From an uncultured Lachnospiraceae bacterium (lineage in GTDB: Bacteria > Bacillota > Clostridia > Lachnospirales > Lachnospiraceae): a stretch of DNA of 32,986 bases. The stretch lies in contig CANOMQ010000044.1 in the NCBI GenBank assembly GCA_947567595.1, positions 1 through 32,986 of the forward strand, written 5' to 3'. The notes beneath the pieces are model-generated. The model did no database searches. It was not told where the DNA came from and saw nothing but the letters and a program-made list of their open reading frames with translations. This document shows, piece after piece, positions 17,196-24,528 of this stretch (its first letter is position 1; every line of letters starts with the position of its first letter). Both the position numbers and the translations under genes were made by a program.

Positions 17196-17771
17196 ATGAA
17201 TAATTTTGGTGAAGCAGCAAATGCTGACGTAGCGATTATTCCGAAAGGAACCGTTATAAACGGGAACATTGATATTGACGGAAAACTGGAGATGTATGGG
17301 GAGATTAACGGAAACATTAATTCCAATGACCGCGTCAATATCTGCGGAGACGTAACGGGGGATATTAAGGCAAACGATTTGTACACAAAGGATTCTTTTA
17401 TTGAGGGAAAGATTGAATGTGTACAGGGAGCTGTTGTACGTGACAACACGGTCATTCTTGGCGATATCTATGCAGACAGCCTTGTGGTGGACGGTGCAAT
17501 TCAGGGAAGACTTGATGTAAAGGGCTGCGTTACGGTGGGAGAGAAAGCGATTGTTGACAGCGACATCAAGGCGAAGTCGATACAGGTCAGCAATGGCGCA
17601 GCAATTAACGGTCATTGTTCCCTTTGCTATGCGGATATCAATATGAGTGATGTCTTCCCGCAGACAGAGCCTGAACCGGTACCGGAGCCGGAACCAAAGG
17701 AGGAGGCAGCAGAGGAGACAGAGAAGCCAAAGTCATCTTCAAAGCCAAAGGCGGTAGCAAAAAAGAAATAA
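17196..17771 (+). CDS. Bactofilin (polymer-forming cytoskeletal protein)
   Basis: 191-aa protein with the bactofilin (DUF583) right-handed beta-helix at about residues 12-140. Regular short repeats include IPKGTVINGNIDIDGKLEMYG, INGNI, CGDVTGDIKA and VVDGAIQGRLDVKG. Bactofilins polymerise without nucleotide and position cell-wall enzymes, polar proteins or motility machinery. The C-terminal tail (about 150-191) is Pro/Glu-rich, then Lys-rich (EPVPEPEPKEE...SSKPKAVAKKK), a disordered tail typical of the family. ATG 17196 has AAGGAAGGGG. It lies directly after a chemoreceptor and 24 bp before a GNAT gene, so a link to receptor placement or envelope shape is possible but only inferred. Confidence 0.92.
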   Translation: MNNFGEAANADVAIIPKGTVINGNIDIDGKLEMYGEINGNINSNDRVNICGDVTGDIKANDLYTKDSFIEGKIECVQGAVVRDNTVILGDIYADSLVVDGAIQGRLDVKGCVTVGEKAIVDSDIKAKSIQVSNGAAINGHCSLCYADINMSDVFPQTEPEPVPEPEPKEEAAEETEKPKSSSKPKAVAKKK

Positions 17772-17795
17772 AGAATAAGGAAGGCTGATACAGCA

Positions 17796-18887
17796 ATGGA
17801 AAACCAAGAAATTCTTGATTTTGCAAATATGGTGTTCAGCATGGAATATGGCAGTATTGACTTTGAGCAGCTTTATCCAAAGGCTTATGCAAGGGAATGC
17901 TGCCATTTTCCTGTTCACCATACAATTGAAGAAGGGGGAAAGCTCAAGGCGCTTTTAGATGTGTATCCGGTCACGCTGAAATTGCAAAAGGATAACAGGA
18001 GCATACGGGCGGCTTATATTGGAACCGTTTGCGTCCACCCAAAGCATAGGGGGAAGGGGTATCTGACAGAGCTGATGCAAAGAGCGGAGCAGGACGCGCG
18101 GGAAAACGGGTTTGATTTGCTGCTGCTGGACGGAAACAGGCACCGCTACCGCAGCTACGGGTTTGAGCAGGCGGGCGTGAAGTGCAATTTTAGTATGCGT
18201 CTTAGCAACCTGTGGCATCGTTGCCATGAGCTTTATACAGAGGAGGAGCTTTGTGCGCCGAAATACAACTTTGAGGAGATTGACGGGGAGAGTGCCTATA
18301 TTCCGTATCTGTTTTCGCTGTATCAAAGAAGAGCCGTTACGGCAAGGACGCAGGAGCAGTTTTTCCCGTGTTTAAAAAGCAGTCTTGCGGCAACGTACGC
18401 AGTGCTGGAGGGAGAAAAGACAGCAGGGTACATTAATTTGTCCGCTGATGGTAAAAATATATTGGAGTTTGAGCTGGAGGAGAGCGCTTATATTGCGCGA
18501 ATGCTCTGCGATTTTTTGGAGGGAATGGAGCTGGACGAGGTCGGGCTTTCTGTCGGGATTGATGAAATGCAAAAGATCAATCAGCTTGAGGGGGCATGTG
18601 CCTATTACAATCTTTCAACGTCGCATCATATGAAGCTGCTGCGTCCGGAGCGTGTGCTGGAATTTTTGGTTTCATGGAGAGAGGCTTATGACACGCGTGT
18701 CATAAATGCAGAGGAAATAAAAAAACTGTGGAATGCGCTTTTGGTGCCTGATATGGAGAAAATCAGCCTTTTGACAACCCCGCGCTGTTTTTGGGAGATA
18801 CAGAAGGGGGAGAACAGCCTGCTAAAAGGCATTCCTTCTGAATGGCTGCCACTGCCGTTTTTCCTGCCGGACGGTGATGCGTTTTAA
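17796..18887 (+). CDS. GNAT family N-acetyltransferase (Eis-like architecture)
   Basis: 363-aa protein. The N-terminal GNAT domain has the acetyl-CoA motif A as GTVCVHPKHRGKGYLTELM (about residues 76-94), and motif B follows as LLLLDGNRHRYRSYGF. The remaining about 230 residues contain a second, degenerate GNAT-like half and a C-terminal region, as in the Eis/YokD-like long acetyltransferases. The substrate is unknown. Aminoglycosides, peptides or small amines are options for relatives. The ribosome binding site is AAGGAAGG. It probably sits at the end of the bactofilin operon. The reading frame after its stop at 18885-18887 stays open for another 70 codons, noted separately. Confidence 0.88.
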   Translation: MENQEILDFANMVFSMEYGSIDFEQLYPKAYARECCHFPVHHTIEEGGKLKALLDVYPVTLKLQKDNRSIRAAYIGTVCVHPKHRGKGYLTELMQRAEQDARENGFDLLLLDGNRHRYRSYGFEQAGVKCNFSMRLSNLWHRCHELYTEEELCAPKYNFEEIDGESAYIPYLFSLYQRRAVTARTQEQFFPCLKSSLAATYAVLEGEKTAGYINLSADGKNILEFELEESAYIARMLCDFLEGMELDEVGLSVGIDEMQKINQLEGACAYYNLSTSHHMKLLRPERVLEFLVSWREAYDTRVINAEEIKKLWNALLVPDMEKISLLTTPRCFWEIQKGENSLLKGIPSEWLPLPFFLPDGDAF

Positions 18888-19207
18888 CTTGCTTTTGTAA
18901 AAATTCCTGTCGAGACGGACGGTGCCATGTTAAGAGGGGAGCCGTTGATTTGTATGTGCTGCTTTCCTAAGTATGAAGTGTTTTGGGGAAGCTTGAGAAA
19001 AGGGATTGATTTCAGAAGGGAGCAGGATAAAGCAAAGCGAGCACGTGAGGCACAAAGAAATGGACACGACGTCCGTCTGGCGTCTAAACTCTTTGTCTAA
19101 CTTAACATAATGTGGAATTGATGTATATGGTACTTAAGTACTAAAAATTCGGAATTATTAAAAAAATCTTCCAGGAATTGGTGAAAATAAAGGAAGCGGA
19201 CTAAGAA
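18888..19207. other. Gap after the GNAT gene, possible gene remnant
   Basis: 320 bp with no gene I can defend. The frame of the GNAT gene remains open for 70 codons past its TAA, to TAA 19098-19100. This includes a Cys-containing segment (ICMCCFPKYEVFWG) and then a basic tail (DKAKRAREAQRNGHDVRLAS). An ATG at 18930 in this frame lacks a ribosome binding site. It may be a decayed gene fragment. The rest (19100-19200) is AT-rich and featureless. Confidence 0.4.
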
Positions 19208-19229
19208 AAGGGGCTGGAAGCAGCCCCTT
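19208..19229 (-). terminator. Terminator overlapping the stop of the 19228 gene
   Basis: A perfect 9-bp hairpin AAGGGGCTG/CAGCCCCTT with loop GAAG. On the minus strand it is followed by TTTTCTT. The first bases of the hairpin belong to the stop codon of the minus-strand gene. Confidence 0.85.
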
Positions 19230-19563
19230 AATCCATGTATTTCCATGTGTACATATTCGTATTCCGGCATTTTGGACACATTACATTGTACTGGTCAAAA
19301 ATAAACATTTTTATCTTGTCGTCAGCGACATTCGTTGTGACAATCCGGCTCTGACCGCATTTGCATAAGAATAAAATTTTGCGGTTCAGGCGCACAGCAA
19401 GACTTTCGCCACGCAGGGAGAGCGCTTTTTCAATATACCGCAGCTGCTCATCATTGTGAACGCCGCATTCCTCTAGCGCCCATTTATATTCGTCTCTGAT
19501 AATGTGCAGGGCTTCAGAGGGAATGGCAGAATAATGCTGTTCTAACTTTTCTTCCGTAAACAT
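19228..19563 (-). CDS. Hypothetical 111-aa protein with two cysteine pairs
   Basis: Small protein that I cannot name. The N-terminal half is helical and acidic (EEKLEQHYSAIPSEALHII, EYKWALEECGVHNDEQLRYIE). The C-terminal half contains LCKCGQSR and MCPKCRNTN, two Cys-x-Cys/Cys-x-x-Cys knuckles 27 residues apart that could bind one zinc as a ribbon. ATG 19563 is preceded by AAAAGGAG. It forms a monocistronic unit with an extended -10 promoter and a terminator overlapping its stop codon. Regulatory or nucleic-acid-binding roles are possible for a zinc ribbon of this size, but nothing more specific is supported. Confidence 0.8.
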   Translation of the reverse strand: MFTEEKLEQHYSAIPSEALHIIRDEYKWALEECGVHNDEQLRYIEKALSLRGESLAVRLNRKILFLCKCGQSRIVTTNVADDKIKMFIFDQYNVMCPKCRNTNMYTWKYMD

Positions 19564-19632
19564 AGTTTGTTACTCCTTTTCTTATTTTCTATTTATATTA
19601 TGTAAATACATAATTCAATATCAATCTATTTT

Positions 19633-19641
19633 ATTATAGCA
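19633..19641 (-). promoter_or_regulatory. Extended -10 promoter of the 19228-19563 gene
   Basis: On the minus strand TGC-TATAAT, an extended -10, lies about 70 bp before the ATG. The -35 match is poor. The inverted repeat at 19670-19701 lies just upstream of it. Confidence 0.5.
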
Positions 19642-19669
19642 TGATATGCAAAAATAATAAACAGCTAAG

Positions 19670-19701
19670 TCTGACAAAATTTGCGACAAAATTTTGTCAG
19701 A
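19670..19701. repeat. Inverted repeat between divergent promoters
   Basis: TCTGACAAAAT and ATTTTGTCAGA form an 11-bp perfect dyad with a 10-bp spacer. GACAAAATTT also occurs as a direct repeat within it. No T run follows, so it is more likely an operator than a terminator. It sits upstream of the -10 of the minus-strand gene and about 65 bp before the sigma-D-like promoter. Confidence 0.55.
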
Positions 19702-19763
19702 GGGACGGGGTTACATAATGTGCCAAATTTTCAGAAAATTGCAACAATATCCGTTCACAGGCA

Positions 19764-19791
19764 TAAAAAAATAAGTGCGGAATGTCGATAT
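19764..19791 (+). promoter_or_regulatory. Sigma-D (sigma-28)-like motility promoter
   Basis: TAAA (19764-19767), 16 bp, then GTCGATAT (19784-19791). This is one base from the GCCGATAT -10 of flagellar sigma factors, with acceptable spacing. It lies about 130 bp before the 19925 gene. No competing sigma-A -35 is visible. Confidence 0.55.
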
Positions 19792-19863
19792 ATACTATAA
19801 CTTAACTTATGAATGAAAATTCATAGGAAAGTAATGCAGAAGAAAATTCATTTTAAGAGAAAC

Positions 19864-19901
19864 GGATTTTTACTTGTTACCGGGATAAAATGTTCCGTAA
19901 C
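19864..19901 (+). repeat. Second copy of a dispersed stem-loop element
   Basis: The 20 bp at 19864-19883 match 11930-11949 at 18 positions. In both copies the arms GTTAC and GTAAC stand exactly 21 bp apart (19876/19897 and 11942/11963), while the loop differs. Here the element lies just upstream of the ribosome binding site of the 19925 gene. Confidence 0.5.
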
Positions 19902-19924
19902 GTTTTCACACGGAGGTGAAAAGA

Positions 19925-20524
19925 ATGAATAGGAGGCGGGAGCTGACGCTGCAAAGGCTCGCGCGTATCGGTGCTTTGCCGGCTTCGGAGCATGTGGTTC
20001 AGACGCAACGGGTTGCGGTGGAAAAACCGGAAACGGTTGTGAAGTTAAGACCTGCCGGAGCCATGTCGATAGAAGCCATGCTGAACACCTATATGAAGCG
20101 GCAGAAGAGTGTGTTTGACTTGCGCACGCAGCAGGATAGTTACGTCAGCACAGTAAAGAACCCCAAACAGCAGCTTTCACAGCAGATGGCGGAGTACATG
20201 GCAGCCATCGAGGAAAGCCAGCTTGCAAACGCGCGCGCGGGGGTTTCTTATGACAAGTCGGCGGCTGAGTTTGACAAGGAAAATCAGGAGAAGGCAGAAA
20301 AGGTATTAAAGACCGATAGAAGCGCAAGATACCAGTTGGAGCATTACAAGAAAAAAGAGGAAACGCCGTCATCGGTCTATGACCAGCTTGATGAAAACCG
20401 TTGTCCGGGATTTTTGCTTTATTCTTATGATAAGAACGGCTCGCATAGCGTGCTGGGCGAAAACAGAAATCCGGGCAGCTACAACGGACGCGTCACGGGC
20501 GGAGGCTTTGTCAGCAAGGCATAA
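19925..20524 (+). CDS. Hypothetical 199-aa protein behind a sigma-D-like promoter
   Basis: Unrecognised soluble protein with no signal peptide or transmembrane segment. ATG 19925 is chosen because GGAGGTG lies 8 bp upstream. GTG 19916 is in the same frame but inside the ribosome binding site. The N-terminus is strongly basic (MNRRRELTLQRLARIG). A middle section (about 45-130) is helical and Gln/Lys/Glu-rich (LNTYMKRQKSVFDLRTQQD, LSQQMAEYMAAIEESQ). The C-terminus is Gly/Asn-rich with ENRCPGFLLYSYDKNG and NRNPGSYNGRVTGGG. It is flanked by its own predicted promoter and a strong terminator. If the sigma-D promoter is real, it belongs to the motility or chemotaxis regulon. Confidence 0.85.
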   Translation: MNRRRELTLQRLARIGALPASEHVVQTQRVAVEKPETVVKLRPAGAMSIEAMLNTYMKRQKSVFDLRTQQDSYVSTVKNPKQQLSQQMAEYMAAIEESQLANARAGVSYDKSAAEFDKENQEKAEKVLKTDRSARYQLEHYKKKEETPSSVYDQLDENRCPGFLLYSYDKNGSHSVLGENRNPGSYNGRVTGGGFVSKA

Positions 20525-20570
20525 AAGAAGTGTTTTATTTCATGGTTGAATATAAAACACTTCTTTTTTT
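20525..20570 (+). terminator. Terminator of the 19925 gene
   Basis: A perfect 14-bp stem AAGAAGTGTTTTAT/ATAAAACACTTCTT with a 12-13-nt loop and a T7 tail, starting one base after the stop codon. Confidence 0.9.
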
Positions 20571-20645
20571 CATTTATTTGGAAGAACGCGGTTATGAAAC
20601 TTAGATTTAATTAGTCGGCGTATTTTTCCGGATTAGGAAATCTTT

Positions 20646-23336
20646 TCATGCTTCCGCTTCCCGTAATCGTTCCACAACGCTGCGTTTCGTCGTCTGTCCG
20701 TACAAAACTGTGGGTATGAACCAGCCTAAGAGGACAAAGACGGGTACGACCGCCAAAATCGGCGTAACCGAAAAGCGTGCGCTAAAGAACCAAAACATAT
20801 TCTCCATCAAATCTCCCGCTAACGGATTTAAAACGAGTGCGAGCACGAATGATGCGCCAACCGAGCCGACTGCGTAGAACAGACCTTCATAAACCAGCAT
20901 TTGCCTAAGCTGTCTGTTGGTCATGCCGACTGCCTGCAGGACTGCAAATTCCCGAAGCCTTGCGAGAATGCTGGTCATAATCGCGTTGAAGAAATTCAGG
21001 ATGCCGACCAGTCCGACAATCACGCAGAGCACGCCGCCAAGCAGCAGGAACATATTTTGGAACTGCCGGAAATCGTTGCGTGTGGTTTCCTTGCTTTCGT
21101 ACATCAGTACGGACTGTGCGCCTTCCGTAAGCTTTGCGAGGTATTCCTCCGCCGCCTGCTCTGCCGCCGCGTCGGGCGTGTCAAAGAGGTAGAAGAGCGG
21201 TGCGACCTCACGCCCGCTGTCGCGCTGCAGTGTGTCTGCAGGAAGTACGGCGCGGTTCCCCATCAGATGGTAGCGGTAACTCATGGAGTAGGGGAGCTTT
21301 ACATACGCGCAGACCGTGTAATTCACATCATGGCTGTCGGTTTCTTGTATTTGGCAAAATTCTGCCGGCGTGCTGTCATTTGCCGGCTCTCCGGTACGGG
21401 AGTCAATGATTGTCACCTCGTCAACATAGGTAACAGGTATGGTTTCACCGACCTTTGGCAGAATATCGTTATTGTAAATGTTTCCGTAATCATCAACATC
21501 GACGCACATTGCAATCGAATGTGAGTTCTCGTCAAAAAGTGGTGCAAGGTCGCCTTCCACAATGGTCAGTTTTTCAAATAAAGCATTGTCCAGTCCCTCA
21601 ATTTGGGAATCTATCGCATATTTTCCGTCGCGCTGCGGCGTTTCTGCAAGTATTGTCTGGGCGTATTCCTCCGTGGTATGCGGCATGATAATGTCCATCC
21701 ACTGCTCCTTGTCGATATACATTTGGATTGCGTATTTGGATACTGTTGTATATCCGCAGCCGTCTACGCTTTGTGTTGTGTTTTCCGTAATCTGCGCGAT
21801 GGTGTCCTCGGTGATAAATTCCGTTGTGCCGTGGCTAAAACGGAAATAATCCGTGCTGCTGACAATGAAATCGGCACAGGTATTGCGCGCAAGGTAGCGC
21901 TCCATGTCAAAGCCGCCGACAAACGAGTAGAGGATATCCAAAAGCGTGACGGACAGCGCCAAAGACACGACGACAAGAACGGTTTTGCTCTTGTTGCGCC
22001 CCAAATTGTTAAATGCCATCTGCCAAACCTTCGCGCCGCGCGTGGTACGGCGTTTCCTGCTTATTTTATGCGTGAAAAATCTATGGTTTTTCATGCTGTG
22101 TTCCGTATATTTTGTCGCTTCCACGGGGGAAACCTTTGCCGCAATGCGCGCGGGCTTCGAGCAGGAGAGCAGCACGGTCACGATGGAAAATGCCGCCGAG
22201 CCGAGGAATATCACGGGGGAGACGCTGGTGGTCGTAATGCCGCTAAATGAGAGCGTTGCGGTAACGACAGGCGTGAGCGCCGTGCCAATTCCAAAGCCCA
22301 AAAGCAGTCCGATTGGAATGCCAATCAGACACAGCAGCAATGCCTGCTGGCGGATAATGCGCCGAAGCTGTCTTGGCGTTGTGCCGATGGTTTTGAGCAG
22401 TCCGTAAAAGCGGATATCGCCCGTGACCGATATTTGGAAAATATTATAAATAATCAGATAGCCCGTGAAGATGACAAGCAGGATAAACGCAAGGATTGCG
22501 ACAAGCGTTCCAAAGTCAAATACCGCGCCGACCTGTGAAGCGGTATAGCCCCAATTTACGCCGATACGCACGCTGTTTTCCTCGTCGCGCGTTTCCCATG
22601 TGTAGCCCAAATCCGTATCCACCGCTTCCATCTGTCCGCGAATGTCAACGGCTGAGCGCATCATGACGTTTAAGTCCTTGCGGAAATTGTCAATACCCAT
22701 GCCGCCTTCAATGGCGTACGCCTCAATTTCCTGCGCGTATTCCTCTGAAATATTGATATAGTGGACGGGCATGAGATTGTCATAATCCCAGTACCCCACA
22801 AGGGTAAAGGTGTCGGTTCGCGTGGGACCTACGCCTTTTTCCTTGTCCGCGATGTTGTAGGTGAGCGGAATCTGCGCGCCAAGCTCGGGCGTAATGCCTA
22901 AGAGTGCGAGTGCGGTGGTGTCCATTGCAATCTCTTTGCCGCTTTCGGGCATTCGTCCTTTGGCTGGTGTTGCGTACGACCATTTCGTACAGTTGGCATC
23001 CATGTAGCTGATTTCGGCGGGTGTTTTGCCGAATACGCCTGTCGTTGCAAGACCGATTACCATACGGACACCCGTTTCCTTTACGTTTTTATGTGCGGAA
23101 ATGGCGGCAATCTGTTCATCATTGACGTCCTTGAACGAACCATGGTTGTAGCCGCCGATTTGGCGGAACTGGTAGGTTTCGTAGCTTGCGTTGATGGACA
23201 TGACGATGGTGAACAGGGTGGTAAACAGGATTGTTGTCAGCGCAATTGCAAAAACGGCAATCAGGTTTCGTTTCCGGTTCGCGTAGAGGGATTTGCGGCT
23301 TAGTTTTCGAATGCATTTTCGGTTTTGTACTTTCAT
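20646..23336 (-). CDS. ABC transporter permease, MacB/FtsX type with two FtsX domains
   Basis: 896-aa membrane protein. An N-terminal helix (about residues 25-50, NLIAVFAIALTTILFTTLF) is followed by a large extracytoplasmic domain. The first FtsX permease domain covers about 280-405 (LVAILAFILLVIFTGYLIIYNIF, then GLLKTIGTTPRQLRRIIRQQ). Another anchor helix (about 455-475) leads to a second outer domain, and the second FtsX domain covers about 765-885 (LREFAVLQAVGMTNRQLRQMLVYEG). The two GTT/GMT coupling loops are typical of mechanotransmission permeases. In Firmicutes, such large permeases work in antimicrobial-peptide resistance, lipid or lipoprotein handling. The substrate is unknown. The partner ATPase gene lies 15 bp upstream. 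No two-component system is adjacent, unlike Bce modules. Confidence 0.93.
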   Translation of the reverse strand: MKVQNRKCIRKLSRKSLYANRKRNLIAVFAIALTTILFTTLFTIVMSINASYETYQFRQIGGYNHGSFKDVNDEQIAAISAHKNVKETGVRMVIGLATTGVFGKTPAEISYMDANCTKWSYATPAKGRMPESGKEIAMDTTALALLGITPELGAQIPLTYNIADKEKGVGPTRTDTFTLVGYWDYDNLMPVHYINISEEYAQEIEAYAIEGGMGIDNFRKDLNVMMRSAVDIRGQMEAVDTDLGYTWETRDEENSVRIGVNWGYTASQVGAVFDFGTLVAILAFILLVIFTGYLIIYNIFQISVTGDIRFYGLLKTIGTTPRQLRRIIRQQALLLCLIGIPIGLLLGFGIGTALTPVVTATLSFSGITTTSVSPVIFLGSAAFSIVTVLLSCSKPARIAAKVSPVEATKYTEHSMKNHRFFTHKISRKRRTTRGAKVWQMAFNNLGRNKSKTVLVVVSLALSVTLLDILYSFVGGFDMERYLARNTCADFIVSSTDYFRFSHGTTEFITEDTIAQITENTTQSVDGCGYTTVSKYAIQMYIDKEQWMDIIMPHTTEEYAQTILAETPQRDGKYAIDSQIEGLDNALFEKLTIVEGDLAPLFDENSHSIAMCVDVDDYGNIYNNDILPKVGETIPVTYVDEVTIIDSRTGEPANDSTPAEFCQIQETDSHDVNYTVCAYVKLPYSMSYRYHLMGNRAVLPADTLQRDSGREVAPLFYLFDTPDAAAEQAAEEYLAKLTEGAQSVLMYESKETTRNDFRQFQNMFLLLGGVLCVIVGLVGILNFFNAIMTSILARLREFAVLQAVGMTNRQLRQMLVYEGLFYAVGSVGASFVLALVLNPLAGDLMENMFWFFSARFSVTPILAVVPVFVLLGWFIPTVLYGQTTKRSVVERLREAEA

Positions 23337-23351
23337 GTTTATCCCTCCCCG

Positions 23352-24023
23352 TTACTGCCGTGTGACAATGCGACCGTCTTCAATGCGGATAATGCGGTCT
23401 GCCATCTGCGCGATTTCTTCGTTGTGTGTAATCATTAAAATGGTCTGCGCGAACTTTTGCCCTGTGACCTTGAGCAGATTTAACACATCTTGGCTTGTTT
23501 TACTGTCAAGGTTTCCGGTCGGCTCGTCGGCAAGGATAATGGCGGGTGCGGACGCAAGCGCGCGGGCGATTGCAACACGCTGCTGCTGACCGCCGGATAG
23601 CTGGTTTGGCAGCGCGTCAAGCCGTTCGCCTAGTCCGAGTGTATGTATAATCTGCTCGACAAATTCCGTGTCAATTTTTGCGCCGTCAAGCTCGATTGGC
23701 ATGACGATATTTTCATAGACATTCAGCACGGGTACAAGGTTGTACGCCTGAAACACAAAGCCGATTTTGCGGCGGCGGAAAATGGTCAGCGCCTCGTCCT
23801 TTAAGGCGGAGATGTCCTTGCCGTCCACGATGACCTTGCCCTCTGTCGGGCGGTCAAGCCCGCCGAGCATATGCAGCAGGGTTGACTTGCCGCTGCCTGA
23901 TGTCCCGACGATTGCGACAAATTCGCCTTTTTCGACGCTTATGTTGACGCCATCGAGCGCGTGTACGGCGTTTTCTCCGGCGCCGTAGATTTTCTTTAGG
24001 TTTGTTGTCTGTAAAATTTCCAT
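23352..24023 (-). CDS. ABC transporter ATP-binding protein (MacB/LolD type)
   Basis: 223-aa ATPase of the MacB/LolD family, partner of the FtsX permease encoded 15 bp downstream. Walker A is GTSGSGKST (40-48), the Q-loop glutamine is Q92 in FVFQAYNL, the signature is LSGGQQQR (142-149), Walker B is IILADEP (162-168) with catalytic E167, and the switch histidine is H200. ATG 24023 is preceded by AGGAGG. An upstream in-frame GTG at 24062 would add 13 residues unlike the family and lie across the palindrome, so it is rejected. Transcription must cross or start within a leader carrying a palindrome (24048-24063) and a terminator-like hairpin (24074-24099). Confidence 0.95.
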   Translation of the reverse strand: MEILQTTNLKKIYGAGENAVHALDGVNISVEKGEFVAIVGTSGSGKSTLLHMLGGLDRPTEGKVIVDGKDISALKDEALTIFRRRKIGFVFQAYNLVPVLNVYENIVMPIELDGAKIDTEFVEQIIHTLGLGERLDALPNQLSGGQQQRVAIARALASAPAIILADEPTGNLDSKTSQDVLNLLKVTGQKFAQTILMITHNEEIAQMADRIIRIEDGRIVTRQ

Positions 24024-24047
24024 AATCAATCCTCCTAGTATTTGCAG

Positions 24048-24063
24048 TGTGAAACTTTTCACA
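24048..24063. promoter_or_regulatory. Perfect 16-bp palindrome in the ABC operon leader
   Basis: TGTGAAACTTTTCACA is a perfect dyad with a 2-bp centre, 25 bp upstream of the ATPase ATG. It has the form of an operator for a dimeric repressor. A weak -35 (TTGTGA on the minus strand) overlaps it, but the corresponding -10 would place the transcript start inside the ribosome binding site. Confidence 0.5.
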
Positions 24064-24073
24064 ATTTTGGGCG

Positions 24074-24099
24074 AAAAAAGAATGCCGCGCTTGGCATTC
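24074..24099 (-). terminator. Intrinsic terminator between the toxin gene and the ABC operon
   Basis: On the minus strand GAATGCC-AAGCGC-GGCATTC is followed by a T6 run. It ends transcription from the toxin-antitoxin operon (stop at 24196). It lies only 51 bp before the ATPase ATG, so it could also act as an attenuator for the transporter. Confidence 0.75.
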
Positions 24100-24195
24100 C
24101 TCCAATTTGCTTGTATTTATTATTTCATATAAATCTGTCGATATTCTTTCGGGTGGGTGGGGGAATTCTTACAGTATTGAAAGAATTGGGGGGAA

Positions 24196-24528
24196 TTAAG
24201 TTAAGGAAAAACCATGTTTTAGAATGGATTTCCAGTTGCTTTTTTCATATAGAAAGCGGATGATTGTTACCGTGTGATTTTTTTCGGAAATAATATAAAA
24301 AGCAAGATAGTTTTTTACCTGTGTAAAATGAATTCCCCATGAATTTAGTAAAATGTCGTCCACGAGAGGGTACTGATTTGGAAAAGAGGAAAGTGCATTG
24401 AGTTTTGTTTCTGCCTCGTCTAAAAGATGGTCTGCCGCAGATGGATTTTTCAACACAAATTCGATATAGTCTGCGGCATTTGACATATCGCGTTCAGCGG
24501 CGGCAGTAATTTTAATAGTATAATTCAT
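24196..24528 (-). CDS. RelE/ParE-family toxin
   Basis: 110-aa toxin with the ParE/RelE layout. The first strand is MNYTIKITAAAERDM, followed by two helices (NAADYIEFVL and PSAADHLLDEAETKLNAL). The family loop is SFPNQYPLVDD, and the C-terminal sheet is QVKNYLAFYIISEKNHTVTIIRFLYEK. The helical hairpin and the YPLV-type turn are closer to ParE/YoeB-like members than to classical RelE. The target (gyrase or ribosome-bound mRNA) cannot be decided by eye. It starts at ATG 24528, overlapping the antitoxin stop by 4 bp. A terminator lies about 100 bp past its stop. Confidence 0.88.
   Translation of the reverse strand: MNYTIKITAAAERDMSNAADYIEFVLKNPSAADHLLDEAETKLNALSSFPNQYPLVDDILLNSWGIHFTQVKNYLAFYIISEKNHTVTIIRFLYEKSNWKSILKHGFSLT

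Noticed and set aside
20901-21524. Long plus-strand frames opposite the ABC permease, and similar antisense frames over guaA, kinase and trhP
   Set aside because: They are antisense shadows of well-supported genes, with low-complexity Arg/His-rich translations and no ribosome binding sites.
24023-24062. GTG 24062 as start of the ABC ATPase
   Set aside because: It would add residues not found in the family and place the start within the palindrome. ATG 24023 has a strong AGGAGG.
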